Of a stretch of DNA of 64,000 bases, positions 1 through 7,960 are shown in pieces. The stretch is from Embleya sp045207785 (GTDB lineage Bacteria > Actinomycetota > Actinomycetes > Streptomycetales > Streptomycetaceae). Both the position numbers and the translations under genes were made by a program. Position 1 is the stretch's first letter; the number at the start of each line of letters is the position of its first letter. Below the pieces are notes generated by a model. That model searched no databases and was not told the DNA's origin. It was given only the letters and a program-made list of their open reading frames with translations. The stretch is from the NCBI RefSeq assembly GCF_045207785.1, contig NZ_CP108776.1:6572001-6636000 (forward strand), in the 5' to 3' direction.

Positions 1-1
1 G

Positions 2-397
2 CTGACCGCCGGGGCCATCGCGCCGGTGGCGGACTTCTTCTCGTTCGGTACCAACGATCTGACCCAGACCACCTGGGGCCTGTCCCGCGACGACGCGGAG
101 GCATCGTTCCTCGCCGCCTACCTCGATCGGGGAATCATCGAGGTCTCACCTTTCGAGCGCATCGACCGCGCCGGCGTCGGCCGGCTGATCCGGATCGCGA
201 TCGACGAAGGCCGCCGGGGGAAGCCCGGCCTGCGGATCGGCGTCTGCGGCGAGCACGCCGGGGATCCCGACTCGATCCGCTTCTTCCACGACGCGGGCGT
301 CGACTACCTCTCGTGTTCCCCGTACCGGCTGCCGAGCGCACGTCTGGAAGCAGGCCGGGCCGCGGCCTCGACCACGACCGATGCGGACACGCGTTGA
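2..397 (+). CDS. ppdK: Pyruvate phosphate dikinase, C-terminal end (partial)
   Basis: The reading frame enters from the left edge and stops at 397, so only about the last 131 residues are present. They form the end of the TIM-barrel PEP-binding domain of pyruvate phosphate dikinase, which interconverts pyruvate, ATP and phosphate with PEP, AMP and pyrophosphate in the cytoplasm. Diagnostic stretches are FFSFGTNDLTQ, the SRDDA segment, and GVCGEHAGDP, which carries the catalytic Cys, followed by YLSCSPYRLPSARL near the end. PEP synthase shares the barrel but differs in these segments, so dikinase is preferred. This is central metabolism and probably lies outside the biosynthetic cluster. It converges on the next gene with a 50-bp gap. 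Confidence 0.85.
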   Translation: MTAGAIAPVADFFSFGTNDLTQTTWGLSRDDAEASFLAAYLDRGIIEVSPFERIDRAGVGRLIRIAIDEGRRGKPGLRIGVCGEHAGDPDSIRFFHDAGVDYLSCSPYRLPSARLEAGRAAASTTTDADTR

Positions 398-447
398 TCC
401 GCGTGGCGGCCGGCCGTTGATCGGTCGGCCCGGGCGCGACGTACTCC

Positions 448-1149
448 TCAGCGGCCGGGCGGGCGGCGGGTGAAGTGCGCCGGGCCGGGCCTGATGTGAC
501 TGTCGTCGAAGTCCCACGCGAGGATGTGGGAGACGCTTTCGACGCCGTCGACGGCCCGACACAGCCGGAGCACGATGTCGATGAAGCTGCGGTTGTCGAC
601 CCGTCCGGACAACCGCACCACCGCGTCGCGGACGTCCACCTCGATCGTGCCGGGCTCCAGCCACAGCGTGGTGCCCAGTACGTCGTGCTCGATCTCGGTA
701 CGGATCTCCGTGTCCGGGCGCAGGAACGTACGCAACAGGTCGCAGCGACCGACGATGCCCACCAGGTGACCGGAGGTGTCCACCACCGGGAGGCGCTTGA
801 CGTGGTGGCGGTCCATCAGACGTGCGCCCCGCAGCGTGCTCGACGCGGGTTCCACGGTCACCACGGGTGAGGTCATCAGGTCGCGCGCGGTGTGCCCCTC
901 GCCCCTGGTGTGCCCAGGCGTACGCCACCGCAGGCCGGACAGCAGGTGCTCGTCCTCGGCCGGCTCCACCCGGGCGGGCAGCAGGTCGGCCTCCGAGACG
1001 ATGCCGAGTACGCGGTGCTCGTCGTCGACAACCGGCAGGGCGCTGATTCGTCGCGCGTCCAACGAGGCGACGATGTCGTCGAACCCGGTGCCGGAGCCGA
1101 CGGTGGCGACGTCGCGGGTCATGACGTCCTCGATCTTCCGGTGCCACAT
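448..1149 (-). CDS. CBS-domain pair with C-terminal BON domain
   Basis: A 233-residue cytoplasmic protein beginning MWHRKIEDVMTRDV. Two CBS repeats (about residues 8-65 and 95-150) carry the usual DVMTRDVATV / DLMTSPVVTV starts and LPVVD...LVGIV cores; such pairs bind adenine nucleotides. A BON-like domain follows (about 155-220, with VRLSGRVDNRS). This combination is common in actinomycete stress and dormancy regions, but its role is not established. The ATG at 1149 was chosen over an upstream in-frame start because AGGGGGT lies just upstream and homology begins there. It is unrelated to the antibiotic genes as far as can be seen. The 232 bp between this gene and the next contain no gene. 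Confidence 0.75.
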   Translation of the reverse strand: MWHRKIEDVMTRDVATVGSGTGFDDIVASLDARRISALPVVDDEHRVLGIVSEADLLPARVEPAEDEHLLSGLRWRTPGHTRGEGHTARDLMTSPVVTVEPASSTLRGARLMDRHHVKRLPVVDTSGHLVGIVGRCDLLRTFLRPDTEIRTEIEHDVLGTTLWLEPGTIEVDVRDAVVRLSGRVDNRSFIDIVLRLCRAVDGVESVSHILAWDFDDSHIRPGPAHFTRRPPGR

Positions 1150-1381
1150 GCGAACCCCCTGGGACCGTGCGACGCGTTGCCGATGGCGTCGAGGGGGACG
1201 CACCCGGCCGGACACCCTGAGTCTTTCGCCGATCCGGGCGATCCGGCAGGGCCGCACTGCCCGATACACCGGGCCGTTCGGCCCGGCGGCCCACGCGCCG
1301 GCCGCACAACGCCCCGGGGGATCCCGCCCGGGCCGGGTTTTGGTGTCGTGGCCGGGGGAGGGGGCGTTGTCGTGGCCTGCC

Positions 1382-2563
1382 TCAGCGTGAGCGGGAAGGC
1401 GTGTCGCAGTACTCGGCGTTCAGGATCGGGAGGATGGTCTCCGCTCCCCAGGTGCCGTTGTAGTTGAACGCGAGTTGGTGGCGGCCGTCTTCGGTGGTGG
1501 CGACCATGGAGATCCACCCCACGGCGCCTCCGTCGTGGTACCACAGGGTGATGCCGCAACCCAGGGTGAACCGTTCGATGCCGAGCCCGTAGGCCGCGCC
1601 CGGGAAATCGGGGTTGTCGACGGTCGTCAACATCGCCCTCAGCTGTCGCGGCGGCAGCAGTTCCCCGCGCATCAGGGCCCTGTAGAACCGGTTCAGATCG
1701 TCTGCGCTGGAGATGATGTCGCCGTTGCCCCAGCCCTGTGACCCGTTCATCTCGGTGACGTCGTCGATCCGGTCCGGTGCCGACGGGAACAGTTTCGAGT
1801 AGCCGCGGCTGCTCGGCTTGGGCAGGCGGATGCTGTGGCCGGGGTTGGACGTCGCCTTGAGCCCCAGGGGTTTGATGATGCGGTCGCGCACCTCGTCCTC
1901 GTACGGCCTGCCGCTGGTCTTCTCGATGATCAGCGCGGCCAGGACGTCGTTGGTGTTGGAGAACGCGTGCCTGGCGCCGGGCTTGAACAGCGGCTCGTGG
2001 GAGAGGGCCACCTTCACGCGCTTCTCGGGCGTCAGGGTGTCGTACCGGTGCCGGAGGTAGCCGTCGCCCTCCATGTACGTCTCGCTGTACTCCTTGTCGG
2101 CGAGGTAGTCGAACAGGCCGCTGGTGTGGTTGAGAAGCTGCCGAACGGTGATCTCGCGGCCGGCGTTGCCATTGCCCCTCACCAAGCCGGGCAGCCGGCG
2201 CTCCACGGTGTCGTCGAGACCGAGTCTCTTCTCCGCCTCCATCTGGAGGAGGACGGTCGCCACGAATGTATTGGTGATGCTGCCGACGCGGAACCGGTCG
2301 TTCCTGCCGCGCGGCGCACCCGTCTTCAGGTTGCCCGCGCCCGATGCCGACTTCCAGACGCCGTCGGCGTCTCGTGCCTGGGCGGTGATGCCGGGGACAC
2401 CGGCCTGCACGGCCGCGTCCATCGCGCGCTGCGTCGCCCGGTGGTCGACCGCCGCGGGCGCCGTGTCCCGCGACGCCTGGGCGGGACCCGTGAAGGCGGT
2501 GGCCGCCATCGCGACCGCCGCCAAGCCGACCACGCAGGCCCGCCGGCTCTTCCGTATCGTCAT
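1382..2563 (-). CDS. Exported serine hydrolase / beta-lactamase-fold protein with altered active site
   Basis: A 393-residue protein of the class C beta-lactamase / D-Ala-D-Ala carboxypeptidase fold. The N-terminus is a signal peptide (basic MTIRKSRR, then a hydrophobic stretch ending near AQASRD), so it should be exported. The nucleophile motif reads S95-I-T-N98, with Asn where the family has the general-base Lys of SxxK. The second motif reads F201-S-N, with Phe where the family has Tyr. The third motif (HDGG) is kept. The ATG at 2563 follows AGGAGCG at good spacing; a longer in-frame extension has no such site and would bury the signal peptide. It lies 64 bp downstream of the monooxygenase gene. 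Either a pseudoenzyme, a ligand-binding protein, or an enzyme using other residues. Confidence 0.75.
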   Translation of the reverse strand: MTIRKSRRACVVGLAAVAMAATAFTGPAQASRDTAPAAVDHRATQRAMDAAVQAGVPGITAQARDADGVWKSASGAGNLKTGAPRGRNDRFRVGSITNTFVATVLLQMEAEKRLGLDDTVERRLPGLVRGNGNAGREITVRQLLNHTSGLFDYLADKEYSETYMEGDGYLRHRYDTLTPEKRVKVALSHEPLFKPGARHAFSNTNDVLAALIIEKTSGRPYEDEVRDRIIKPLGLKATSNPGHSIRLPKPSSRGYSKLFPSAPDRIDDVTEMNGSQGWGNGDIISSADDLNRFYRALMRGELLPPRQLRAMLTTVDNPDFPGAAYGLGIERFTLGCGITLWYHDGGAVGWISMVATTEDGRHQLAFNYNGTWGAETILPILNAEYCDTPSRSR

Positions 2564-2627
2564 TGCCCGCTCCTGGGAGTCGTCTGTACCGGGTGTCGAC
2601 GGTGGTGTGGCTGATCGATGTCGTGTC

Positions 2628-4139
2628 TCATCCCCGCAGGGCCGGGCCGAACCAGGTGCCGAGGGCGGTCCGGAGCCCGGAGGTGTCGGGCGCGCCGCCG
2701 GCGGCCCACGCGACATGGCCGTCGGGGCGGATCAGGAGCGCGGCGGGAGCGGGGATCTCGCCGAGGGCCGGGACGGGCCAGTGGTCGTCCTCGCTCCGCG
2801 CCTCGACGAGGTCGACGCGATCGGCCCAGCCCTCGACGGCCGCCGCCACCTCGGCGCTGCCGCGCAGGTCGAGCAGGACGGGGCGGGCGGCGTGCAGCAG
2901 CTCGTAGACGCGGGTGACGCCGTCAGGCGTCTTGAGGTCGGCGTCGGGGACCCGGCGGCCCGCCAGCGGGTGGTTCCCGTCGACCGGGTACCGGATGTCC
3001 AGTGCGGAGATCATGCCGCGCAGATATTGGTTGACCTCGTCGAACACGATGAGCGAGCCGAACACCTCGCGCAGCGCGTCCATCTGGGCGCCGGGGCGGG
3101 CCAGGGCCGCCTGCGCCCGGGTGTTCTGCAGAACGCGCTCCCCGACGAGGTGGCGCTCGGTGTGGTAGCTGTCCAGCAGGCTCTCCGGCGCCCGGCCGCG
3201 CACCACCGAGGCGAGCTTCCAGCCGAGGTTGACCGCGTCCTGCACCCCCATGTTCAGCCCCTGTCCGCCGGCCGGGTAGTGGATGTGCGCCGCGTCGCCC
3301 GCGAGCATCACCCGGCCCTCCCGGTACCGGGCGGCCTGCCGTGCGGCGTCGCCGAACCGGGAGATCCACTTGGGGCTGCGCATGCCGAAGTCGGTGCCCG
3401 CGAGCCTGATCAGCGACTCCCGGAGCTGCTCGAACGTCGCGGGTTCGTCGCGGTCCGCGACGTGGTCGTACTCGGAGGTGATCACCCGGTGCCAGCCCGG
3501 CTCCAGGGCGAACGCCGAGAAGTGGCCGTCCGGACAGCGCCGCATGAAGATGAAGTCCTCGGGCAAGTCGGGGAGTTCGACGTCGCCGAGCAGCGCGGTC
3601 ATGGTCGCCGGAGTGCCGGGGAAGGCGATGCCCGACAGCTTGCGCACCGTGCTGCGCCCGCCGTCGCAGCCCACGAGGTAGCGGGCGCGCAGCGTCGTGG
3701 GTGCCGCCTCGGCCGTACGCAGCTCGACCGTCACGCCCGCCTCGTCCTGGTGGATCCCGCTCACCTCGGACGACCAGCGCACCCGCACGCCGAGTTCGGC
3801 GGCCCACTCCTCCTGCACCCGCTCGAAGGTGGACTGCAGGAGCATCAGCGGGTGGGGGTGCCTGGACTCGAACCCGTCGAAGTCCAGCCAGATCCCGGAG
3901 AAGTGGCCCACCGGCGTCAGTTCGCCCACCGCCAGGAAGCGGTCCAGCACTCCGCGTTGGTCCAGCACCTCCAGGGTGCGGGAGTGCATCCCGCCGGCTC
4001 GCGACTCGCCGCTGCGCTCCGCGAGCCGCTCGACCACCACCACGTCGACGCCCGCCAGCCGCAGCTCGCAGGCGAGCATCAAGCCCGTCGGCCCGGCGCC
4101 CGCGATCACCACGTCCGTGTCCATGCCGGTGTGTCCCAC
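2628..4139 (-). CDS. FAD-dependent aromatic-type monooxygenase (PHBH fold, Rox/PgaE-like)
   Basis: A 503-residue flavoprotein hydroxylase. GAGPTGLMLACELRLAG near the N-terminus is the dinucleotide-binding motif, CDGGRSTVRK the DG motif, and GRVMLAGDAAHIHYPAGGQG the GD motif that binds the FAD ribityl chain. The C-terminal thioredoxin-like extension (VLLDLRG... LIRPDGHVAWAAG) places it with rifampicin monooxygenase and the anthracycline/angucycline hydroxylases. It would use NAD(P)H and O2 to hydroxylate a cyclic or carbonyl-activated substrate in the cytoplasm. Start is GTG at 4139 behind AGGGGGAAG; an ATG 15 bases downstream lacks a site. It may tailor the product, for example at C2 of the acyl chain, or act in self-protection; neither is shown. 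A 144-bp gap with an inverted repeat separates it from the reductase gene. Confidence 0.8.
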   Translation of the reverse strand: MGHTGMDTDVVIAGAGPTGLMLACELRLAGVDVVVVERLAERSGESRAGGMHSRTLEVLDQRGVLDRFLAVGELTPVGHFSGIWLDFDGFESRHPHPLMLLQSTFERVQEEWAAELGVRVRWSSEVSGIHQDEAGVTVELRTAEAAPTTLRARYLVGCDGGRSTVRKLSGIAFPGTPATMTALLGDVELPDLPEDFIFMRRCPDGHFSAFALEPGWHRVITSEYDHVADRDEPATFEQLRESLIRLAGTDFGMRSPKWISRFGDAARQAARYREGRVMLAGDAAHIHYPAGGQGLNMGVQDAVNLGWKLASVVRGRAPESLLDSYHTERHLVGERVLQNTRAQAALARPGAQMDALREVFGSLIVFDEVNQYLRGMISALDIRYPVDGNHPLAGRRVPDADLKTPDGVTRVYELLHAARPVLLDLRGSAEVAAAVEGWADRVDLVEARSEDDHWPVPALGEIPAPAALLIRPDGHVAWAAGGAPDTSGLRTALGTWFGPALRG

Positions 4140-4182
4140 GTCGCTTCCCCCTCATTCCACTGCGCCTGTGACGTCGTCAAAT

Positions 4183-4204
4183 CACCTCCAAGTGCACGGA
4201 GGTG
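4183..4204. promoter_or_regulatory. Inverted repeat upstream of the FAD monooxygenase
   Basis: CACCTCC and GGAGGTG form 7-bp arms around an 8-bp spacer, 44 bp upstream of the GTG start of the monooxygenase and inside the only sizeable gap in this leftward gene set. It may be an operator or mRNA hairpin giving the monooxygenase its own control. No promoter hexamers are convincing. Confidence 0.3.
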
Positions 4205-4283
4205 GATCAAAGCGAACCCGTCGTCCCGGTCGGGTACTCCTGCGGCGGGCGGACCGCCGACGCGGCGTGACCCGTCCGGCCGG

Positions 4284-5456
4284 TCAGAGCGGGTTCACGC
4301 GGTACATCGGGAAGTACGACCCGATCCTGGCGTTCGCGTAGTCGTCGGCCAGCTCCGGCACCCGGTCGAAGTCGTAGATCACGTCCGACCCCTTCGGCGC
4401 GATCCAGCCCTCGGCCTCCTGGAAGTCCCGGATGCCCGGTGAGTCCGGCAGCCGCCACACGTGCGTGTTCACGTGCAGGTGCCGGCTGATGGACTCGGCG
4501 CCGCGCAGATGCGACAGGCGCATCCCCGCCTTCCAGCCGCACGTGGTGACGACCCCCTCGCGGGCCAGGGCCGTCAGGGTGACGTCGTACAGGGGCTCGC
4601 CGATGTTGTCCACGAAGATCGCGACCCCGTGGCCGTCGCTGAGGTCCCGGACGACACCCAGGAAGTCCTCGACCGACGTCCGGCGCCGCTGGTGCCGGTC
4701 CCGGTCCGCCCGTTCCTGCCGGGTGGGCAGCGACAGGGCGGGGAACCGGCGGCGGTCCACCGCGGTGATGCCGTTCTCCCGCAGGAAGGCGACCCGCTCG
4801 TCCGAGCCCGCCGTCATCGCCACCCGGAACCCGGCCCGCTTGGCCAGCATCAACTCGGCGAAGGCCACGCCGCCGCCCCACCCGAACACCAGGTGGTTCG
4901 CCGGATCGTCGTCCGCGATCTGCGTCCGCCAACACCCGTACGCCTTCTGCCAGTTGTCCCAGGCGGTGAAGTACCGCCCGTACGTGGCCCACTGGGGCAG
5001 CGAGTACGCCGTGCCGTCCGGGATCGGCAGCAGCAGTCGGGCGTCCATCTTCGTCCGCTCGGCCAGCAGGCCGATGGTGCCGGGGGCGTCGTAGGCGTAG
5101 GCGAGTTCGGCGTAGTCGAAGCGGTCGAGCCTGCCGAACGGCAGAAGCAGACACAGGTCCCCTTCCCGGACCCGGACCTCCCGGCTCCCCGCGTTCACCT
5201 TGAGCACGCGCACCACGCCCAGGTTGCCGAGGACCACCGCGTCCTCGCCGCGGCTGCTGCACACGTCGATGGGTGAACGGGTCAGCGCGTGGTCCATGTT
5301 GGCCTCCCAGGAGCCGAGGATCGGCTCCACCAGCGCCTCACCCTCCTCCAGCGGGCCGAAGGCGAACCGATCGCGTCGCAGCGCACTCCCGGGTCCGCCG
5401 TCCTGTGGGCCGGCCACCGCACCGGAGCGCAGGACCCAGGCTTGTGGTGAATAGAT
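4284..5456 (-). CDS. MDR-superfamily reductase (possible enoyl/acyl reductase), apparent ATC start
   Basis: About 391 residues of medium-chain dehydrogenase/reductase fold: a GroES-like N-terminal half (EEGEALVEPILGSWEANMDHAL...IDVC) and a Rossmann half with HLVFGWGGGVAFAELMLAKRAGF as the nucleotide motif. No structural zinc cluster is evident. Its place after KAS III, ACP and 2-oxoacid dehydrogenase genes suggests it reduces a beta-keto- or enoyl-thioester made by them. A crotonyl-CoA carboxylase/reductase-like role would fit an alkylmalonyl extender pathway, but the CCR signature could not be confirmed. Start: a perfect AGGAGG (5462-5467) stands 5 nt before an in-frame ATC (5454-5456), with no ATG, GTG or TTG in the right place. 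The alternative GTG at 5552 has a poor site and overlaps the KAS III gene by 52 bp. Confidence 0.6.
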   Translation of the reverse strand: MYSPQAWVLRSGAVAGPQDGGPGSALRRDRFAFGPLEEGEALVEPILGSWEANMDHALTRSPIDVCSSRGEDAVVLGNLGVVRVLKVNAGSREVRVREGDLCLLLPFGRLDRFDYAELAYAYDAPGTIGLLAERTKMDARLLLPIPDGTAYSLPQWATYGRYFTAWDNWQKAYGCWRTQIADDDPANHLVFGWGGGVAFAELMLAKRAGFRVAMTAGSDERVAFLRENGITAVDRRRFPALSLPTRQERADRDRHQRRRTSVEDFLGVVRDLSDGHGVAIFVDNIGEPLYDVTLTALAREGVVTTCGWKAGMRLSHLRGAESISRHLHVNTHVWRLPDSPGIRDFQEAEGWIAPKGSDVIYDFDRVPELADDYANARIGSYFPMYRVNPL

Positions 5457-5500
5457 GACAACCTCCTGTGATCGTCTGCGTTCCCGGGTTCCGAGCGCGG

Positions 5501-6439
5501 TCAGGGGGCCGTGACGGCCGGTACCCGGTAGTCCACCGAGACACCGCCCCACGCCTCACCGGCGCCGTAGGCCACGGCCCCGAGCCGTCCGGCGGCGGGG
5601 AGGGAGCCGGCGTCCAGCTCCTCGGCGAACGCCAGCGGGATCGAGGCGGACGACGTGTTCCCGGAGTTCTCGATCCGGTTCACGAGGGGCACGCCGAGAT
5701 GGGCGGTGAAGCCGCGGACCTGTTCCAGGATGCGGCCGTTGGCCTGGTGGCCGACCAGGACGGTCGGCGCGGGGCCGTGGTCGAAGAGGTACTGCGCCGA
5801 CTCCGACATCCGGCGCACGGCGCGGTCGTACACCTGCATCCCGTCGAGATGGATGCCGCCCGCGTCGGTCTCCCGCATCAGCGCCTCCTGGGCACCGTCG
5901 CAGCCGGCGACCTTGCAAAAGCCCGCGAACTCCGCGCGGTCCTCCAGCAGGACGGCCGCGGCGCCGTCGCCGAAGAGACACGCCGTCTGCCGGTCCGTGC
6001 GGTCCACCAGCCGGGACATGGCCTCAACCGAGCACACCAGGACCGACCGCGCCTGTCCGGCGTCGCAGAGCGAGAGCCCGGTGACCAGCCCGTAGACGAA
6101 GCCGCAGCAGGCCGCGTTCATGTCGAAGGTCAGCACCGAGGGCCCCAGCCCGGCGAGTTGTGCCACCTTCTGCGCGATGCCCGGGACGCGCTGCCGCACC
6201 GAGGTGCTGACGACGATCAGGGCGCCGATCGAGGAGGGGGCGTGCATCCTGGTCACGATCGGCGCGCAGGCCTCCGCCGCCACCTCCGCCAGCGGGGTCT
6301 CGTCCGGCAACCAGGAGCGGGCTCCGATGCCGCTGCGGCGCCGGATCCACTCGTCCGTGAGACCGATCGACGCGAAGTGGTCGTTGTCGATCGTCCGGCC
6401 CGGCTTCGCGGTGGCGATATCGACGATGCCGGCGCTCAT
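5501..6439 (-). CDS. Beta-ketoacyl-ACP synthase III (KAS III/FabH-like)
   Basis: A 312-residue thiolase-fold condensing enzyme with the full KAS III triad: Cys111 in FDMNAACCGFVYGL, His in VGHQANGRI (about residue 230) and Asn in NSGNTSSASIPLAF (about 265). KAS III enzymes condense an acyl thioester with malonyl-ACP, or act as acyl transferases in antibiotic pathways. The start overlaps the ACP stop by 4 bp (ATGA), so the two are translationally coupled. The neighbours suggest it takes an acyl group produced by E1/lipoyl proteins and extends or transfers it using the adjacent ACP. It is distinct from housekeeping FabH by context: no fatty-acid genes are nearby. Confidence 0.85.
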   Translation of the reverse strand: MSAGIVDIATAKPGRTIDNDHFASIGLTDEWIRRRSGIGARSWLPDETPLAEVAAEACAPIVTRMHAPSSIGALIVVSTSVRQRVPGIAQKVAQLAGLGPSVLTFDMNAACCGFVYGLVTGLSLCDAGQARSVLVCSVEAMSRLVDRTDRQTACLFGDGAAAVLLEDRAEFAGFCKVAGCDGAQEALMRETDAGGIHLDGMQVYDRAVRRMSESAQYLFDHGPAPTVLVGHQANGRILEQVRGFTAHLGVPLVNRIENSGNTSSASIPLAFAEELDAGSLPAAGRLGAVAYGAGEAWGGVSVDYRVPAVTAP

Positions 6440-6684
6440 CCCCGGCTCGCCAGCTTCACGAAATAGGTGCCGAAGTCGTCCAGGAAGGCGAAGCCCGCGG
6501 TCTCCTTCAGGTCGCCCTTGACCTGGAGCTCCGCCTCCAGCTGCTGGTGCAGCTCGACCAGGTCGAGGGAGTCGAGGTCGAGGTCGGCGACCGGTCGGGC
6601 GAGGTCGCCGGGGCCCAACGACGGGTCGCGCTCGCGGAGTTTGGCCAGCATGGTGTCCGCGATACGGCGTTCGATGTCGCTCAT
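6436..6684 (-). CDS. Free-standing acyl carrier protein
   Basis: An 82-residue acidic four-helix carrier protein with the phosphopantetheine site Ser39 in DLDSLDLVEL. It would be modified by a phosphopantetheinyl transferase encoded elsewhere; none is in the window. It lies between a lone lipoyl domain (50-bp gap) and the KAS III gene (4-bp overlap), so it is probably the carrier for the acyl group made by this operon rather than a PKS module partner. Start ATG at 6684 is preceded by a purine-rich GAACGGAGAAGG site. Confidence 0.85.
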   Translation of the reverse strand: MSDIERRIADTMLAKLRERDPSLGPGDLARPVADLDLDSLDLVELHQQLEAELQVKGDLKETAGFAFLDDFGTYFVKLASRG

Positions 6685-6734
6685 GTTCCTTCTCCGTTCA
6701 AGTGACCCGATCCGTGGAACTCGGGACGTGGGGA

Positions 6735-6983
6735 CTAATCGGCCGCCAACTGGTACAGCACCTCACCGGACTTGAGGATCGTGCCGACCGTCGCGGAGTG
6801 GGCCGTGACCCGTCCGCCGCGCTCCGCCACGACCTCCGTGCTCGCCTTGTCGGTCTCGACGACCGCGATGACATCCCCCCGCTCGACCCGGTCGCCGACA
6901 CCGGCGACCCACTCGATCAACAGGGCCTCGCCGAGGCCGTGCCCGAAGCCGGGAAGGTGCATGTCCACGAGAGAGTCGCTCAC
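6735..6983 (-). CDS. Stand-alone lipoyl (biotinyl/lipoyl) domain protein
   Basis: Only 82 residues: one complete lipoyl domain of the 2-oxoacid dehydrogenase E2 type with the lipoylated Lys46 in VVETDKASTEVV. It ends right after the domain (LYQLAAD), so the subunit-binding and acyltransferase domains of normal E2 proteins are absent. The ATG overlaps the E1 beta stop by 4 bp (ATGA). It should accept an acyl group from the E1 pair by reductive acylation; with no E2 catalytic domain encoded here, the acyl group may go directly to the ACP or KAS III. No E3 (dihydrolipoyl dehydrogenase) is nearby, so re-oxidation, if needed, would use a housekeeping enzyme. Confidence 0.8.
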   Translation of the reverse strand: MSDSLVDMHLPGFGHGLGEALLIEWVAGVGDRVERGDVIAVVETDKASTEVVAERGGRVTAHSATVGTILKSGEVLYQLAAD

Positions 6984-7960
6984 TTCGTCATCACCAGCAC
7001 CTCGTCCTTGATCTCCTGCACACCGATCAGGTAGTCCTTCTCGAAGTTCGCCGGGGGATAGGTGCGGCGGTCGGGTGCCAGCCGGCGGACCGGGCCGCGG
7101 AGCATGTCGAAGCCGTGCTCGGCCACCGACGCGGCGATTTCGGCACCGATGCCGACGTCCTTGGACCCTTCATGCACGATCAGCAGCCGCCCGGTGCGGG
7201 CGACGGACTCCAGGACCGTGCCCATGTCGAGCGGGGCCACCCAGCGCAGGTCCACCACCTCGACGTCGACATCGGGGCCGAGCGCGTGCGCCGCCTCCAG
7301 CACGTCGTGGGTGATCGCGCCGAACGTGGCGATCGTCAGATCGGTGCCACGCCGCACGACCCGGGCCGCGGTCGGCGACCTCGCCGGCTCGGGGTCCCGG
7401 GCGGGCGTGCTCCGCTGCCAGTACAGGCGGATCGGCTCGTACATCACCACGGGCGAACCGAGCGTCACCGCGTACCGCAGGATCTGGTCGGCGTCCTCGC
7501 CCGTGGAGGGACACGCCACCGAGATTCCCGGGACGCGGGCGAAGAGCGCCTCGTTGGACTCGCTGTGGTGCTCGACGCCCCGGAGCCCGCCGCCGGTCGG
7601 GATCCGCACCACCAGGCTCGGGCTGACCTGCCCGTTCCACCGGTCGCCGATCCGGGCCGCCTGGGTCACCAGCTGATTCACCGCGGGATAGGTGAACCCG
7701 TCGAACTGGATCTCGCAGACCGGCACCAGCCCGCTCATCGCCATGCCGACGGCCTGGCCGACGATGGTGGACTCGGCCAGCAGCGAGTCGCGCACCCGGT
7801 CCGCGCCGAAGCGTTCCCGCAGACCCCGGGTCACCCGGAACACGCCCCCCAGGCGTCCGATGTCCTCGCCGAGCAGCAGCAGTCTCGGATCCTGTTCGAG
7901 CAGGTCGGCGAGGGTCGCGTTGATCGACTCCGCCAGGCCGGCGGACCGCACGGTGCTCAT
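6980..7960 (-). CDS. 2-oxoacid dehydrogenase E1 component, beta subunit
   Basis: About 326 residues with the transketolase-like pyrimidine-binding domain (LLLLGEDIGRLGGVFRVT, LAESTIVGQAVGMAM) and the C-terminal transketolase domain (IVHEGSKDVGIGAEIAA). With the alpha subunit it decarboxylates a 2-oxoacid on thiamine diphosphate and passes the acyl group to a lipoyl domain. The sequence is closer in style to branched-chain/acetoin-type split E1 proteins than to fused pyruvate dehydrogenase E1. Start MSTVRS at 7960 overlaps the alpha-subunit stop by one base (TGATG), so the two subunits are made together; a longer frame running into the alpha gene was rejected. Substrate is unknown; a branched 2-oxoacid is a reasonable guess. 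Confidence 0.85.
   Translation of the reverse strand: MSTVRSAGLAESINATLADLLEQDPRLLLLGEDIGRLGGVFRVTRGLRERFGADRVRDSLLAESTIVGQAVGMAMSGLVPVCEIQFDGFTYPAVNQLVTQAARIGDRWNGQVSPSLVVRIPTGGGLRGVEHHSESNEALFARVPGISVACPSTGEDADQILRYAVTLGSPVVMYEPIRLYWQRSTPARDPEPARSPTAARVVRRGTDLTIATFGAITHDVLEAAHALGPDVDVEVVDLRWVAPLDMGTVLESVARTGRLLIVHEGSKDVGIGAEIAASVAEHGFDMLRGPVRRLAPDRRTYPPANFEKDYLIGVQEIKDEVLVMTK

Noticed and set aside
2124..4442. 772-codon plus-strand frame across the hydrolase and monooxygenase genes
   Set aside because: It runs antisense to two genes with clear families and shows no recognisable protein.
4284..5456. Firm call as crotonyl-CoA carboxylase/reductase
   Set aside because: Fold and context fit, but the CCR signature residues could not be verified; kept as MDR reductase.
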